A DNA stretch of 64,000 bases from Thermospira aquatica (GCF_023525255.1 NZ_CP073355.1:1612001-1676000); one strand, 5' to 3'; counted from the first letter of the stretch, positions 46,194 through 55,946 are shown. The notes: generated by a model from the letters alone, not told the origin. Made by a program: numbers and translations.

Positions 46194-46250
46194 ACATGGC
46201 CTCCTTTTTTGTGTTTTATTAATATTATCGGTTTTTTGTTTTATAAAACT

Positions 46251-47387
46251 TTATGTTTTCTCTTCTAACAGGACACATTCTCCATCTTTTATGTGATGAT
46301 GTTTTTTAAAGACAGAAGGAGGGAGAAAGCTTTCTACGTAGCAGTTTCCTCCGATGATGGTTTTGTCAGGGAGAATGGTATCTTTTCCGATGAGGGTAAA
46401 ACCATTGATCATCGGGAAAAGCAGGTTTGTTTGGGAGGGTGATTCATTTCCTATGCGAGATTTTGCACCTATGTTTGGGTTTACGTTGTCGAGAGAAAAT
46501 TCATCGATAATAGTGTTGACGATATGGGCTTCACTAGCGATATGATTACGAGGGAGGATAATCGCATTTTTGATGAAGGCTTTTTTTTCGATGATGACAT
46601 GAGAAAAAATTATAGAGTTTTCTACATGTCCATAGATGTGGACATCTTCTCCTACAAGAGAATTGATGACATGGGAAGAGCGATAGGTTTTTGAGAAAAC
46701 GTTGGGGCGGGTGAATGGTTTTACGGGGACAAGTGAGTTGATATGATCAAGAAAGTAATAATCGTCGAGCAAGTCAAGATGAATACGATAGTAATCTTCT
46801 AATGTATAATTGGGACGAAAATATCCTTTGAGTTTTATGAAGTGCATCCGTTTTTCTTTTGAGAGGGTGTCGATGATACCTTCGAGAAAGTTGTAAAGAT
46901 TGGTTTGGGCAGTGGCGCGCAGGCTATCTTCAAACGCACGGAGGGGAAGAATAACTCCGAGAGGGAAGGTGTTGAGTGGGGTTTCATGCAAAAGAAGCGC
47001 ATAATTGGGAAGACTTTTTTCCTGAGGCATGAGAAACCAGTTGGGGAAATGTCCGTAAAAAATACCAATCGTTTTGATGGTGTGGTCTTTTTTAAGTTCT
47101 TCAAGAAAGGGGAGAAATTCTATTTCGAGTTGTTGACGGTTAAAAACATAGATTTCGTTTTCTGGATAGCCTGTCATGAGATAGTTATGGATGAGATCGG
47201 CATCGTCGGGTGTGATGATGATGAGGGGCTGGATATTTCCATTTAAGAGAGAGGAAACGACAAAATCAATGGTTCGTACACGAGGGGTAAATGGGAGAAG
47301 GTAATCCTGGGTGTAGATATCCAAGGAGAGAAGTTCTTTGTTTTGTTTTCCGATGATAATGGCGAGATCACAGAGTTTTTCCTGCAC
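46251..47387 (-). CDS. GlgD-like (non-catalytic?) glucose-1-phosphate adenylyltransferase homologue
   Basis: 378 aa. A nucleotidyltransferase-like N-terminal part keeps the RTIDFVVSSLLNGNI segment, but the GGxGxRL nucleotide loop and the RAKPA lysine region of GlgC are replaced (IIIGKQNKEL, QDYLLPF). The C-terminal half is a left-handed beta-helix with hexapeptide-like repeats (INSLVGEDVHIYGHVENSIIFSHVIIE). The pattern matches GlgD, the partner that in Firmicutes modulates GlgC. No active glgC is in the window. Lies 2 bp after the WecG-like gene and 57 bp before glgA. Confidence 0.75.
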   Translation of the reverse strand: MQEKLCDLAIIIGKQNKELLSLDIYTQDYLLPFTPRVRTIDFVVSSLLNGNIQPLIIITPDDADLIHNYLMTGYPENEIYVFNRQQLEIEFLPFLEELKKDHTIKTIGIFYGHFPNWFLMPQEKSLPNYALLLHETPLNTFPLGVILPLRAFEDSLRATAQTNLYNFLEGIIDTLSKEKRMHFIKLKGYFRPNYTLEDYYRIHLDLLDDYYFLDHINSLVPVKPFTRPNVFSKTYRSSHVINSLVGEDVHIYGHVENSIIFSHVIIEKKAFIKNAIILPRNHIASEAHIVNTIIDEFSLDNVNPNIGAKSRIGNESPSQTNLLFPMINGFTLIGKDTILPDKTIIGGNCYVESFLPPSVFKKHHHIKDGECVLLEEKT

Positions 47388-47389
47388 GA

Positions 47390-48127
47390 TTACACTTCCT
47401 CACGATGAAAAATTTTGTTCATGAGGGTAACGAAAAGGATAACGAGTCTACGAAACCAGGCGATGGGGTCAATTTTGAAGCCAGTGGTTTTCCATCCTCT
47501 TTTTTCATCCCATACAACCCCCATACTCTTTTTGCCAGAAAAGACATCAAGTGAAGTGTCTATACCTAAAATAATTGATTGTGAGAAATAGGAGAAATTT
47601 TTGGTAATCCAGAACTCTTGATAGACACTGTTGGGAAAACTGACAATAAAGATCTGGGGACAGGATTTGCGAATCGATATGAGGACATCGAACCATTGTT
47701 TTTCTTTAAGTTGGTTGGTGTAATATCCAAGAAGTCTGACATTGGGGAAGGAACGACGGATACGTTTTGCTGCTTCGTTGGCGACTTTTTTGTCTCCTCC
47801 CAGGAGATAGCATGAGTACTGCATTTCATTGGCAATACCGAGAATATCGAGGAGAATGGTGATAGGATAGTATATTTCCACATGACGTCCTGTTAAAAGA
47901 CGTATGCTCCATGCAATAAGACGGGAGCCGCAGAGAACAACCTCTGTTTGTTGAATGATACGTCGCATCTCGCGGTTAAAAAGAGAAGAAAAAAGCTTTT
48001 TTTCATCGAGGATGATGATTCGGAAACGTTTTTGTTCATAAAGGGTCTGGATGATGTGTTCTTTGAGATCTTCTCGATTGAAGAGGGAAACCTTTGCCGT
48101 CAGAAAAGGAATAGAAACAGGCAGCAT
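47390..48127 (-). CDS. WecG/TagA/CpsF-family glycosyltransferase
   Basis: 245 aa GT26 protein; the family transfers ManNAc-type sugars to lipid-linked carriers for surface polysaccharides. Recognisable features are the LCGSRLIAWSIRLLTG segment, the CYLLGGDKKVANEAAKRIRRSFPNV block and the C-terminal WFRRL tail. It heads the operon with the glycogen genes; whether it acts on surface polysaccharide or has a linked role in glucan metabolism is open. Confidence 0.75.
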   Translation of the reverse strand: MLPVSIPFLTAKVSLFNREDLKEHIIQTLYEQKRFRIIILDEKKLFSSLFNREMRRIIQQTEVVLCGSRLIAWSIRLLTGRHVEIYYPITILLDILGIANEMQYSCYLLGGDKKVANEAAKRIRRSFPNVRLLGYYTNQLKEKQWFDVLISIRKSCPQIFIVSFPNSVYQEFWITKNFSYFSQSIILGIDTSLDVFSGKKSMGVVWDEKRGWKTTGFKIDPIAWFRRLVILFVTLMNKIFHREEV

Positions 48128-48155
48128 GGGCTCTCCTTTTTTCTGTTTTCAATGT

Positions 48156-48184
48156 ATTTTAAGGGGAGAGAGAATTTTTAGCAA
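48156..48184 (-). promoter_or_regulatory. Promoter of the wecG-like/glgD-like/glgA/luxR operon
   Basis: Minus strand: TTGCTA (48184-48179), 17-base spacer, TAAAAT (48161-48156). On the plus strand TATACT at 48247-48252 is a probable -10 for the PBP gene, with only a poor -35. Confidence 0.6.
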
Positions 48185-48275
48185 GGAAAGCATGGTTTGT
48201 TTTCTGGGTGATAGGGTAAAAATTCGCTTTTTTTTGGATTTTTTGGTATACTTTATGTTGTAGGATAAAGATACT

Positions 48276-49841
48276 ATGGTGAATAGAAGGGCGAGTCTCG
48301 TTGTTTTGTTATTCTTGCTGGCTTTTTTACTGATTTTTTATAGAGTGATGGTGCTTGTTCTCTGGCCGGAGGAACGGCTATTGGTTGAGGAAAGAGGCAG
48401 CTTGCCAAGAGGAATGATTTTTGATCGGTATACCAATTCGCTTGTGGTGAATGTGGAATATTATGATTTTTATGTCAGGCCTTCACGATTTTCAGAAGAA
48501 ATGCGGCAATGGTTGGTAGGGAAGCTTTCGAATCTTGAAGGTGTTTTTACGCAAGAGGATCTGGCACCACTGGCGGGCGGGAAAGATTTCGTGTATCTGA
48601 AACGGAGACTTTCTTTTTCTCAGCGTCAGAAGATAGAGACGCTTTTACAGCAATATGAAGGAAAATGGCCGCACGATAGTTGGGGTTTTCTCAAACAGCA
48701 GGGGAGGTATTATCCTTTTCTCGAAATTGCCAAAGTGGTAGGACATGTGAGTATTGATAACCAGGGAATGGCAGGGCTTGAGCTTTTTTTTGATAAAGAG
48801 TTGGGTGAAGGAAAAAATATCTACACTACTCTGGATCCTTTGTTGAGTCGTATTGCTCTTGAGGAGCTGATAAAGGGAGTGACAGAGGCTCAGGCTGAGT
48901 ATGGGACTGTTTTGGTACTCAAAATCCAGGGAAGAGAGATCCTGGCGATGGTGGATTGGCCATCGTATAATCCGAATGTTTTTTCTACGATTAATGATCG
49001 AACATTGGTCAATTATGCCCTTTCGATGGTCTATGAACCGGGATCCGTCATGAAGGTGTTTGCATCTACCTTTGCGCTTGAACAGCAATTGGTACGCCAG
49101 GATGAGGTGTTTTTTTGTGGTGGTGGAACGGAAGTGTATGGATACCGGATTAAAGACGGATTTGCTCACGGGCAGGTGAGACTTGCGGAGATTATCCAGA
49201 AATCGTGTAACGTAGGTATGGTGCAGGTGGCAGAGAGGTTTCAAGTATCGGCCTGGTATCAAACCCTTACCAATCTTGGTTTTGGAACGATGCCGATGGT
49301 GCCATTACCGGGGAGAGCATCCGGGATTCTTCGTCCTCTGTCTCAGTGGTCCGGGCTCTCGAAGTACATGACCTCCATAGGACAGGAGATAGGGGTGTCT
49401 ACCCTTCAGCTGGCGCTTGCTCTGGCAACCGTGGCTAGTGGCGGGATGTATGCTGATCCGGTATTGGTGTATGGGTGGGGAGATTTGCGGCAAAGGAGAG
49501 TGTTTTTATCTACTGCTTCTCAAAGAGTACTCCATATGATGGAAAAGGTGGTAAGTGAGAAGGGAACAGCTCTCTCGGCCAAAATTGAGGGAATGGCGAT
49601 TGCTGGCAAGACAGGAACAGGGCAGATTGCTCGTGAGGATGGATCTGGTTATTATCCGAATTTTTTTAGTGCCCTTTTCATGGGGGTTTTCCCTGCAGAA
49701 AATCCTCAATATCTTGTTGTTGTGACAGTAAACAGGATCCATGGCGAAAAACATACGGGGGGTGAAGTGGCAGCACCGGTGTTTTCCCGCATTGTGAGGC
49801 GCATGTTGATCCAAACTGATTACTTGGGAGGACAGTGGTGA
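48276..49841 (+). CDS. Class B penicillin-binding protein (FtsI/PBP2b/SpoVD-like)
   Basis: 521 aa transpeptidase that cross-links septal or side-wall peptidoglycan. One N-terminal transmembrane helix (about 7-29), a dimerisation domain (GMIFDRYTNSLVVN...), and the three active-site motifs: SVMK in EPGSVMKVF (nucleophile Ser), SCN, and KTGTGQ. No PASTA domains. Length and the missing PASTA region fit FtsI of diderm bacteria, but without a division cluster nearby I do not assign the symbol. Confidence 0.9.
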   Translation: MVNRRASLVVLLFLLAFLLIFYRVMVLVLWPEERLLVEERGSLPRGMIFDRYTNSLVVNVEYYDFYVRPSRFSEEMRQWLVGKLSNLEGVFTQEDLAPLAGGKDFVYLKRRLSFSQRQKIETLLQQYEGKWPHDSWGFLKQQGRYYPFLEIAKVVGHVSIDNQGMAGLELFFDKELGEGKNIYTTLDPLLSRIALEELIKGVTEAQAEYGTVLVLKIQGREILAMVDWPSYNPNVFSTINDRTLVNYALSMVYEPGSVMKVFASTFALEQQLVRQDEVFFCGGGTEVYGYRIKDGFAHGQVRLAEIIQKSCNVGMVQVAERFQVSAWYQTLTNLGFGTMPMVPLPGRASGILRPLSQWSGLSKYMTSIGQEIGVSTLQLALALATVASGGMYADPVLVYGWGDLRQRRVFLSTASQRVLHMMEKVVSEKGTALSAKIEGMAIAGKTGTGQIAREDGSGYYPNFFSALFMGVFPAENPQYLVVVTVNRIHGEKHTGGEVAAPVFSRIVRRMLIQTDYLGGQW

Positions 49842-50473
49842 AGAAAATGGTAACGTCGTTTGTGAAACGTATCCTGCAGTCACTGGCTTTTTTTCTTCCT
49901 ATAGGGGTGACTATCTGGGTGATGGTGTGGCTGTTTGGGTATCTCAGGGAAGTATTAAAGGCTGTCGATATTTTGTCTCTCTGGTTAAAACCATCAAAGC
50001 CTGAGACAGAACTGCTTCTTTCTCTCGGGAGTTTTGTGCTTCTTGTTTTTATGGTTTTGGTGGTGGGGATGATTGCTCAGGGTTTTTTTGGTCGGTGGCT
50101 TCATAAAACCCTCGATAAGGTTATGGATCTTTTCCCTGGCGTAAATGTCTTTTATCGGGCTATTAAACAGTTGCTTTCGTTTCTCTTTCGGGAACGGGAT
50201 GAGATGCAAAAGGGAACGGGTGAGGTGGTATTGGTAAGGGCTTTTCATGATCAGGCGTACTCACTGGGGTTTGTCATGGGGCGTTCCAGGTCTCTTGATC
50301 CAAGTGGGAAGGTATGGCTTAAGGTTTTTGTGCCGGGGGTTCCAAATATTTCTTCGGGGTTTCTTATTCTCGTTGAGGAGAAGGATGTGACCAAACTTTC
50401 TACAACAGTCGATCAGGCTTCCGCATTTCTGGTCTCTTTGGGGATTATCAAGGATATACGGAGGAAATTGTGA
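49838..50473 (+). CDS. DUF502 membrane protein 1
   Basis: About 211 aa with two N-terminal transmembrane helices and the DUF502 pattern (FLPIGVTIWVMVWLF ... FPGVNVFYRAIKQLLSFLF). The function of the family is unknown. The GTG start overlaps the PBP stop (GTGA). A paralogue follows directly. Confidence 0.8.
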   Translation: MKKMVTSFVKRILQSLAFFLPIGVTIWVMVWLFGYLREVLKAVDILSLWLKPSKPETELLLSLGSFVLLVFMVLVVGMIAQGFFGRWLHKTLDKVMDLFPGVNVFYRAIKQLLSFLFRERDEMQKGTGEVVLVRAFHDQAYSLGFVMGRSRSLDPSGKVWLKVFVPGVPNISSGFLILVEEKDVTKLSTTVDQASAFLVSLGIIKDIRRKL

Positions 50474-51105
50474 AAAGGATATGGCGTTTTCTTCGTAATC
50501 GTTTTATCGAGGGACTTCTGGTCGTTGGGCCAGTGATGGCGGTTTTTTTTCTTCTCAAGTGGCTTTTTCTTGCCATTCATCGTTTCATGGAGATGATTGT
50601 TCAACTGTTGGGATTGCAAGCTTTTATTCGTTTTAATCTCTGGATTCTTGAGCTTTTGACGTTCCTGGCGCTTGTGGTTTTTCTCGTTATTTTAAGTGTG
50701 CTTTTGCAAACGTTTTTGGGGAAATGGTTCAGGGGAATTCTCGAACAATTTTTTGAGAGTTTTCCCGGGATAGGGACGATTTATGGGGCTTTGAAGCAGA
50801 TCTCAGGTTTTCTTGTCCAGGAGAGGGAAAAAGAAACGTCTGCCTCGGTGGTTCTGGTGGATTTTCCTGGTGAGAGGACAAAGAGTCTGGGATTTCTCAT
50901 GGGAACGATGAAGCAGGATGTATTACCGGAATCTTTTGATGGAAAAATTCTCCATGTGGTGTATATTCCTACAGCCCCGTTTCCAACAACAGGATATCTT
51001 TTGATGCTTGAAGAGACTCATATAGAAAAAACGAACCTTGCCTGGGAAGAGGCGGTGCGGATTGTCTTTTCGGGAGGTATACTGGATGCAGATAGAAAAG
51101 ATTGA
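50470..51105 (+). CDS. DUF502 membrane protein 2
   Basis: 211 aa, same architecture as its upstream neighbour (two membrane helices, FFESFPGIGTIYGALKQISGF). GTG start, again overlapping the previous stop (GTGA). The tandem pair, fused by translation to a PBP and to a DUF115 gene, suggests an envelope complex; that is inference. Confidence 0.8.
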   Translation: MKRIWRFLRNRFIEGLLVVGPVMAVFFLLKWLFLAIHRFMEMIVQLLGLQAFIRFNLWILELLTFLALVVFLVILSVLLQTFLGKWFRGILEQFFESFPGIGTIYGALKQISGFLVQEREKETSASVVLVDFPGERTKSLGFLMGTMKQDVLPESFDGKILHVVYIPTAPFPTTGYLLMLEETHIEKTNLAWEEAVRIVFSGGILDADRKD

Positions 51106-52726
51106 AGGGGCATTTCCGAATCTGAGGGTGCGACTGGGGGAGAAAGAGGTTTCCCTTCATTCAGCATATCCCTATCGGGAAGCAGAAAGGATTGTGAAGC
51201 ATTTTAATTCTGCTATCCCTGTGGTAGTGGTTGCGGGAGTGGGTTTGGGGTATGTGGTGGACTATATCTTGACGTCTACCCGCTATACGGTGATTGCCTA
51301 CGAACATGATGAGAGTTTTGCCCCGTGGAATGGGGAGATTCTCAGGCGTTTTGAGGCGACGGGGAGGGTGAAGGTTTTCCGGGGGGATCCCCAGATCCTT
51401 CTTGACTACCTCGCGGAGGAGGGGATCGGAGAACTCAATCTTTTTATCCATAGGCCGTATGCGATCCTTTTTCCTGAGGTGTATGATAGACTCCATGGAA
51501 TGCTGACAGCCTATCTTTCCAGGCGTCAGATCAATCAGGCAACGGCCAGACGATTTCAGAAGCTTTGGGTGAGAAATGTGCTTAAAAACTCGGTTTTTTA
51601 TCCGGTTTTACCGGGGGTCAAAGAGCTTTTTGGAAGTGGAAAGGGTTACCCTGCCGTGATCATCGGGGCAGGTCCTTCACTGGTAAAAAATGCTTCTCTC
51701 CTCAAGGAGGCAAAAAAAAGGCATTGGATTCTCATTGCGACGGATACCGTGTTGTCGTATCTGGATAGGGTAGGGATTGAGGCGGATTTTGTGGTGAGTG
51801 TTGATCCCCAGGATAAGAATGCGCTCTACCTGCTTGCGGCAAAACAACGACCTTTTCTTATCCTGGATAGTGGTGCTTCGTTTCTGACATTGGTTCATTA
51901 TCCCCTTGATCGGGTGTTTCTCTATGATACGGTGCTTCCTGTGTACCGTGTTTTTTCGCATCTCTGGGGAGAAAAGGGAGAACTTCAATGTGGGGGATCA
52001 GTTTCGACGACAGCTTTTGATTTTGCGGTGCAACTAGGGTGTGAACCTCTGGTTTTTGTAGGGCAGGACCTGGCGTATTCGTGGAGGCAGACCCATACTC
52101 CCCACAATATCCTGGAGGACAAACTCCTTGCGTCTGTCGATCGTTATCATACGTATGAGGGGTACAATGCCTCTTCCCAGACCTTTTCTGACAGAATTGA
52201 GGTGAGGGGATGGGATAGGCAAAGCACGGTGTTAACCGATAGAAAATTTCTTACTTTTAAGGATTGGTTTGTGCGACGCTGTAGAGAGGTGGCAAAAGAG
52301 GTGATGAACGCGACAGAGGGTGGAATGTTTATCGAGGGGATGAAACATCTTCCTTTGAAAGAGGTTTTGGAACAGGTTCCTCAACCCTCAAAGGCTTATG
52401 ATGTTTCTGTAAGAGTGGTTGAGAAGGGGTCGGATGAGGCTTTTGAGCATGTCCTGGATCACGTGAGGCGACGGTTGGGGAAACTTCGACAACTCCTGGC
52501 CAAAAAGGAGCCAGAGCGGGAGCTTTTGGAAGTGGTAAAAGAGGATCCCATCCTGGCAAGGCTTGTGGAGATGACCATGCAGGAGAGTATTCAGAAGCTT
52601 TTGTCGGTAAACGAAGTGGATCAAAAGCTTTTGACATTTCTTCGAAAGGAGATCCGTGAAGGCATTGATTTTCTTGAGTATATGATTGACAAGCGTCTTG
52701 CGATGAGGGAGTCTCTTTTGGCATGA
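51086..52726 (+). CDS. DUF115 / motility-accessory-factor-like protein
   Basis: 546 aa from the ATG at 51086 (GGGAGGT upstream), overlapping the DUF502 gene by 20 bp. It has the DUF115 Rossmann-like core (VIIGAGPSLVKNASLLKEA ... ATDTVLSYLDRVGIEADFVVSVDPQ ... FVGQDLAYS). Relatives include Maf flagellin glycosyltransferases (sialic-acid or legionaminic-acid transfer) and MptE-like pyrophosphokinases. In a spirochaete-like cell a glycosyltransferase acting on flagellar filament proteins is a plausible reading. Confidence 0.8.
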   Translation: MQIEKIEGAFPNLRVRLGEKEVSLHSAYPYREAERIVKHFNSAIPVVVVAGVGLGYVVDYILTSTRYTVIAYEHDESFAPWNGEILRRFEATGRVKVFRGDPQILLDYLAEEGIGELNLFIHRPYAILFPEVYDRLHGMLTAYLSRRQINQATARRFQKLWVRNVLKNSVFYPVLPGVKELFGSGKGYPAVIIGAGPSLVKNASLLKEAKKRHWILIATDTVLSYLDRVGIEADFVVSVDPQDKNALYLLAAKQRPFLILDSGASFLTLVHYPLDRVFLYDTVLPVYRVFSHLWGEKGELQCGGSVSTTAFDFAVQLGCEPLVFVGQDLAYSWRQTHTPHNILEDKLLASVDRYHTYEGYNASSQTFSDRIEVRGWDRQSTVLTDRKFLTFKDWFVRRCREVAKEVMNATEGGMFIEGMKHLPLKEVLEQVPQPSKAYDVSVRVVEKGSDEAFEHVLDHVRRRLGKLRQLLAKKEPERELLEVVKEDPILARLVEMTMQESIQKLLSVNEVDQKLLTFLRKEIREGIDFLEYMIDKRLAMRESLLA

Positions 52727-54114
52727 GAAGGCCAGATGAGGTTTTTCTGTATAGCTATCCCAAAGAGAAGATACTTTTACGGGTAGCGCTCATCTTTCCT
52801 CAAAGGTATGAGATAGGGATGGCTTCGCTGGGTTTTCAGGGGGTTTATCATCTCCTTCAGTCTTATCCGTTTCTTTCGGTGGAAAGGTTTTTTTATGAGG
52901 GGGATGTGAGACCCCTTTCCTATGAGACAGGAAGACCACTTGAAGAATTTGATGTGATGATGGCAAGTCTTTCTTTTGAGGTGGATGTGGTGGTGCTTGT
53001 TCGGATGCTCTTGCATGCCGGCATCCCTCTTCTTCGAAAAGAAAGAAAAGCCCCACCTCTTGTCGTTGGGGGGATTGGTTGTACCCTCGTGGCTGGTTAC
53101 CTTCGGGAAATAGCTGACGTCGTGGTGGTTACAGATGCTGAGTTGGCGCTTCTCTACCTGGTAGAAGCTTTTGTGAGTGGGGAAGGATGGGAAAAGAGAC
53201 TCAAAACCAAAGAGGGGATTTTTTTAGCCGAGGATATAGGGACGCACCATCTTTCTTTTTGTTCTCATCCTGTCGAAGTTCCTCTCCATACGGTCATTCT
53301 TACACCAGAAAACGAGTTCCCGATGAGGGGACTGATTGAGGTTTCACGAAGCTGCCTCTATCAGTGTGCCTTTTGCCTGGTTTCTCATCTCTATGGAAAG
53401 TATCAATCTTTTTCGAGGGAAAAGATTCGCACCATAGCTCAACATTATGCCGGTCATACCACGAGGATTGGGCTGGTGGCTGCGACACTCACGAACCATC
53501 CGGAATTTGAAGGTATTATCGATGATCTTAATGCCATGGGGTTTGAACTTTCTTTTTCTGCTTTTCGTGTGGAGACGTTGTCTTCGTCACTTCTGGATAA
53601 GATTATTGCCAACGAAAAAAAGACGCTTGTTCTTGCTCCCGAGGCGGCAAGTGAGCGGATGAAGCGTGTGATTCGTAAAATGATTCCCAACGAGATTTTT
53701 TTAAAGAGAGTAGAAGAGGCTACGAAAGTGGGCATCAAGCGGCTTAAACTGTATTTTCTGGTAGGATTGCCCGGAGAAACTGAAGACGATCTTATCGCAA
53801 TGGTGGATCTCATAAAACGGATGGTGGAGATCTCCAAGAGTCAGGCAAAAATCTTTGGGTATGTGCCTGAGGTTATCGTGGATGTGAATCCCCTTGTTCC
53901 CAAGCCGTTTACGGCCCTCGCGGGTATGGAAATGGAGGATGTGAAGCAACTGAAGAAAAAGATCCGTTTTCTCAAGCAGCAGCTTCATGGACTGGGGCGG
54001 GTTTTTGTGAGTGGCGAGAGTCCACGAAGAGCTCGTTTGCAGTACGATCTTTCGTGGGGAAAGCTTTCCCTTCATGAGCTGTGGAAACTTTCAGAGGAGG
54101 ATAGTGAGGTGTAA
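52723..54114 (+). CDS. B12-binding-domain radical SAM protein
   Basis: 463 aa. The N-terminal part (about 1-170) has the cobalamin-binding-like fold (RYEIGMASLGFQGVYHLL...VVGGIGCT), and the middle holds the 4Fe-4S motif CLYQCAFC after IEVSRS. Members of this group (TIGR03960-like) are of unsettled function. Overlaps the DUF115 stop (ATGA) and meets the aldose epimerase-like gene tail to tail with 24 bp overlap. Confidence 0.85.
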   Translation: MRRPDEVFLYSYPKEKILLRVALIFPQRYEIGMASLGFQGVYHLLQSYPFLSVERFFYEGDVRPLSYETGRPLEEFDVMMASLSFEVDVVVLVRMLLHAGIPLLRKERKAPPLVVGGIGCTLVAGYLREIADVVVVTDAELALLYLVEAFVSGEGWEKRLKTKEGIFLAEDIGTHHLSFCSHPVEVPLHTVILTPENEFPMRGLIEVSRSCLYQCAFCLVSHLYGKYQSFSREKIRTIAQHYAGHTTRIGLVAATLTNHPEFEGIIDDLNAMGFELSFSAFRVETLSSSLLDKIIANEKKTLVLAPEAASERMKRVIRKMIPNEIFLKRVEEATKVGIKRLKLYFLVGLPGETEDDLIAMVDLIKRMVEISKSQAKIFGYVPEVIVDVNPLVPKPFTALAGMEMEDVKQLKKKIRFLKQQLHGLGRVFVSGESPRRARLQYDLSWGKLSLHELWKLSEEDSEV

Positions 54115-54954
54115 CTCCCAGCTATGGCTGTCGTGAGGGGGAAGAACACTTACCATGTTTCTTGCAAAAGCTTCATCTAAACGGTCATAGTAGCCTGTTG
54201 CTGGTTCAAGAGCAAGGTTGTATTCGTTTTTGAATCCACCCTGGTTGTACCATACGCCGACGTAGGGGAGCTTTTCACTTTGCCACCTTACGTGGAGGGA
54301 AACCTCTGGCCACCGTAAAAAGGCCTGGTGGATAGAAAGATCAGGGGGGAGATAAATCTTGGCTGTTTTTTTGCCCTCCCAGGTGGATGGTGTTCGCAGG
54401 TCATGGTTGTTTGCGATAGGCCAGGGGACAGGGTTTTCCCGGGGACCTAAGAAGGTGTTTTCATGCACAGGAATCACGTGTGATACGCCGGGGAGATCAA
54501 GGGTAAGATGACGACTGTCCCAGAGGGCATGCCATGCCCAGAGATAGGGTTGGGGAATATCGGAGAGGTTTTGTATCGTGTAGGAAACGGTACAGGTAGT
54601 GTTATCGAGATGGATAGTTCGCGAGAAGAGAAGTGGTAGGGTGGTACAGCGGATGGTTCCGGTAAGGGTAGAAAGAGAAGCGCTCATCTCCCATGGTTGA
54701 CACCAGAGTTCGCCGTGATCGGGAAGGATGGTGTCTTTCCACTGACAGGGATCAATGGTGGGAAGCATTTCGTCCCATCCCGAGGTGTCATAATCGGCAA
54801 AATTATCTCCCAGGGAAGGAATTCGATAGGAACGTTGTGGTTGAAAAAGGAGTTCTTTTTGGATGGGTTTGATAAAAAAAGAGATAACCTTGCCACCAAG
54901 CTGGGGCAGGGCGGCAAGGCGGAGTATATGGTTTTCGATCACCAGTGGGGTCAT
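54091..54954 (-). CDS. Aldose 1-epimerase-like protein
   Basis: 287 aa beta-sandwich of the galactose mutarotase superfamily: SGWDEMLPTID near residue 58, HGELW (His at about 80), and NLALEPATGYYD with the catalytic-type Glu near the end. Follows galE with a 4-bp overlap (ATGA), which suits anomer interconversion in galactose or UDP-sugar metabolism. Confidence 0.8.
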   Translation of the reverse strand: MTPLVIENHILRLAALPQLGGKVISFFIKPIQKELLFQPQRSYRIPSLGDNFADYDTSGWDEMLPTIDPCQWKDTILPDHGELWCQPWEMSASLSTLTGTIRCTTLPLLFSRTIHLDNTTCTVSYTIQNLSDIPQPYLWAWHALWDSRHLTLDLPGVSHVIPVHENTFLGPRENPVPWPIANNHDLRTPSTWEGKKTAKIYLPPDLSIHQAFLRWPEVSLHVRWQSEKLPYVGVWYNQGGFKNEYNLALEPATGYYDRLDEAFARNMVSVLPPHDSHSWELHLTILL

Positions 54955-55943
54955 TTTTTGTCCCCGTATCCGTTGGGGTGATTTTTATGCCAGTTCCAGG
55001 CGGTTTCGATAATGGTGGCAAGATCGGCGTATTTTGGTTTCCAGCCGAGGAGGGATTTGGCTCGATCCGAGGAAGCTACTAAAGCAGGGGGATCGCCAGG
55101 ACGTCGTGGTGCCATTTCTTGAGGGATCTTGAGGCCGGTGACTTTTTCAGCGGTTTCGATAACCTCTTTGACAGAGAAGCCAAGACCGTTGCCAAGGTTA
55201 CAGGTGGTATTTTCTTTTCCACTTCGAAGGTGCTGAAGGGCAAGGTAATGGGCTTGGGCGAGGTCACACACATGGATGTAGTCACGAATACATGTTCCAT
55301 CCGGGGTGGGATAGTCGTTTCCAAAGATCTTGATAGAAGGACGCTTGCCAAGGGCAGCCTGCAACACGAGGGGAATGAGATGGGTTTCAGGGTGATGGTC
55401 TTCCCCAATTTTGCTGCTGGGATGGGCACCACTTGCGTTAAAGTACCGCAGGATCACGTATTTCAATCCGTGTGCCTGGGCTGTCCATTTGATGGCTTTT
55501 TCCACGGTGAGTTTGGTTTCCCCGTAGGGATTGGTAGGAATAGTGGGGAAGTCTTCGGTGATGGGGCTTGTTTCTACAGCTCCATACGTGGCGGCTGTGG
55601 AAGAAAATACCAGGTAAGGGGTATGGGCTTCAGCCATAGCCTCGAGGATATTGAGGCTTAATACCACATTGTTATGGTAGTACTTCATAGGAAGTTGGAC
55701 TGATTCACCCACCTCGATGTAAGCAGCAAAGTTGATGACTCCCTCAATGTCATGCTTTCGGAAGAGTTTTCGAACAAACTCTTTATCCCGTAGATCACCT
55801 TTAATCAATTTTCCCCCCTGAAGGGCAGCCTTATGACCCTTTTCGAGGTTGTCAGCGACAATGATCTCTTCTCCGTGATCGAGAAGTTCCCAGACGGTGT
55901 GGCTACCGATATATCCGGCACCACCACAAACGAGAATAGCCAT
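54951..55943 (-). CDS. galE: UDP-glucose 4-epimerase
   Basis: 330 aa extended short-chain dehydrogenase. NAD-binding GGAGYIGSH at the N-terminus, SSTAATYG with catalytic Ser, and YGETK with catalytic Tyr/Lys. Interconverts UDP-glucose and UDP-galactose for glycan synthesis. Starts 4 bp after the DUF721 gene stop. Confidence 0.96.
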   Translation of the reverse strand: MAILVCGGAGYIGSHTVWELLDHGEEIIVADNLEKGHKAALQGGKLIKGDLRDKEFVRKLFRKHDIEGVINFAAYIEVGESVQLPMKYYHNNVVLSLNILEAMAEAHTPYLVFSSTAATYGAVETSPITEDFPTIPTNPYGETKLTVEKAIKWTAQAHGLKYVILRYFNASGAHPSSKIGEDHHPETHLIPLVLQAALGKRPSIKIFGNDYPTPDGTCIRDYIHVCDLAQAHYLALQHLRSGKENTTCNLGNGLGFSVKEVIETAEKVTGLKIPQEMAPRRPGDPPALVASSDRAKSLLGWKPKYADLATIIETAWNWHKNHPNGYGDKK

Positions 55944-55946
55944 AGT

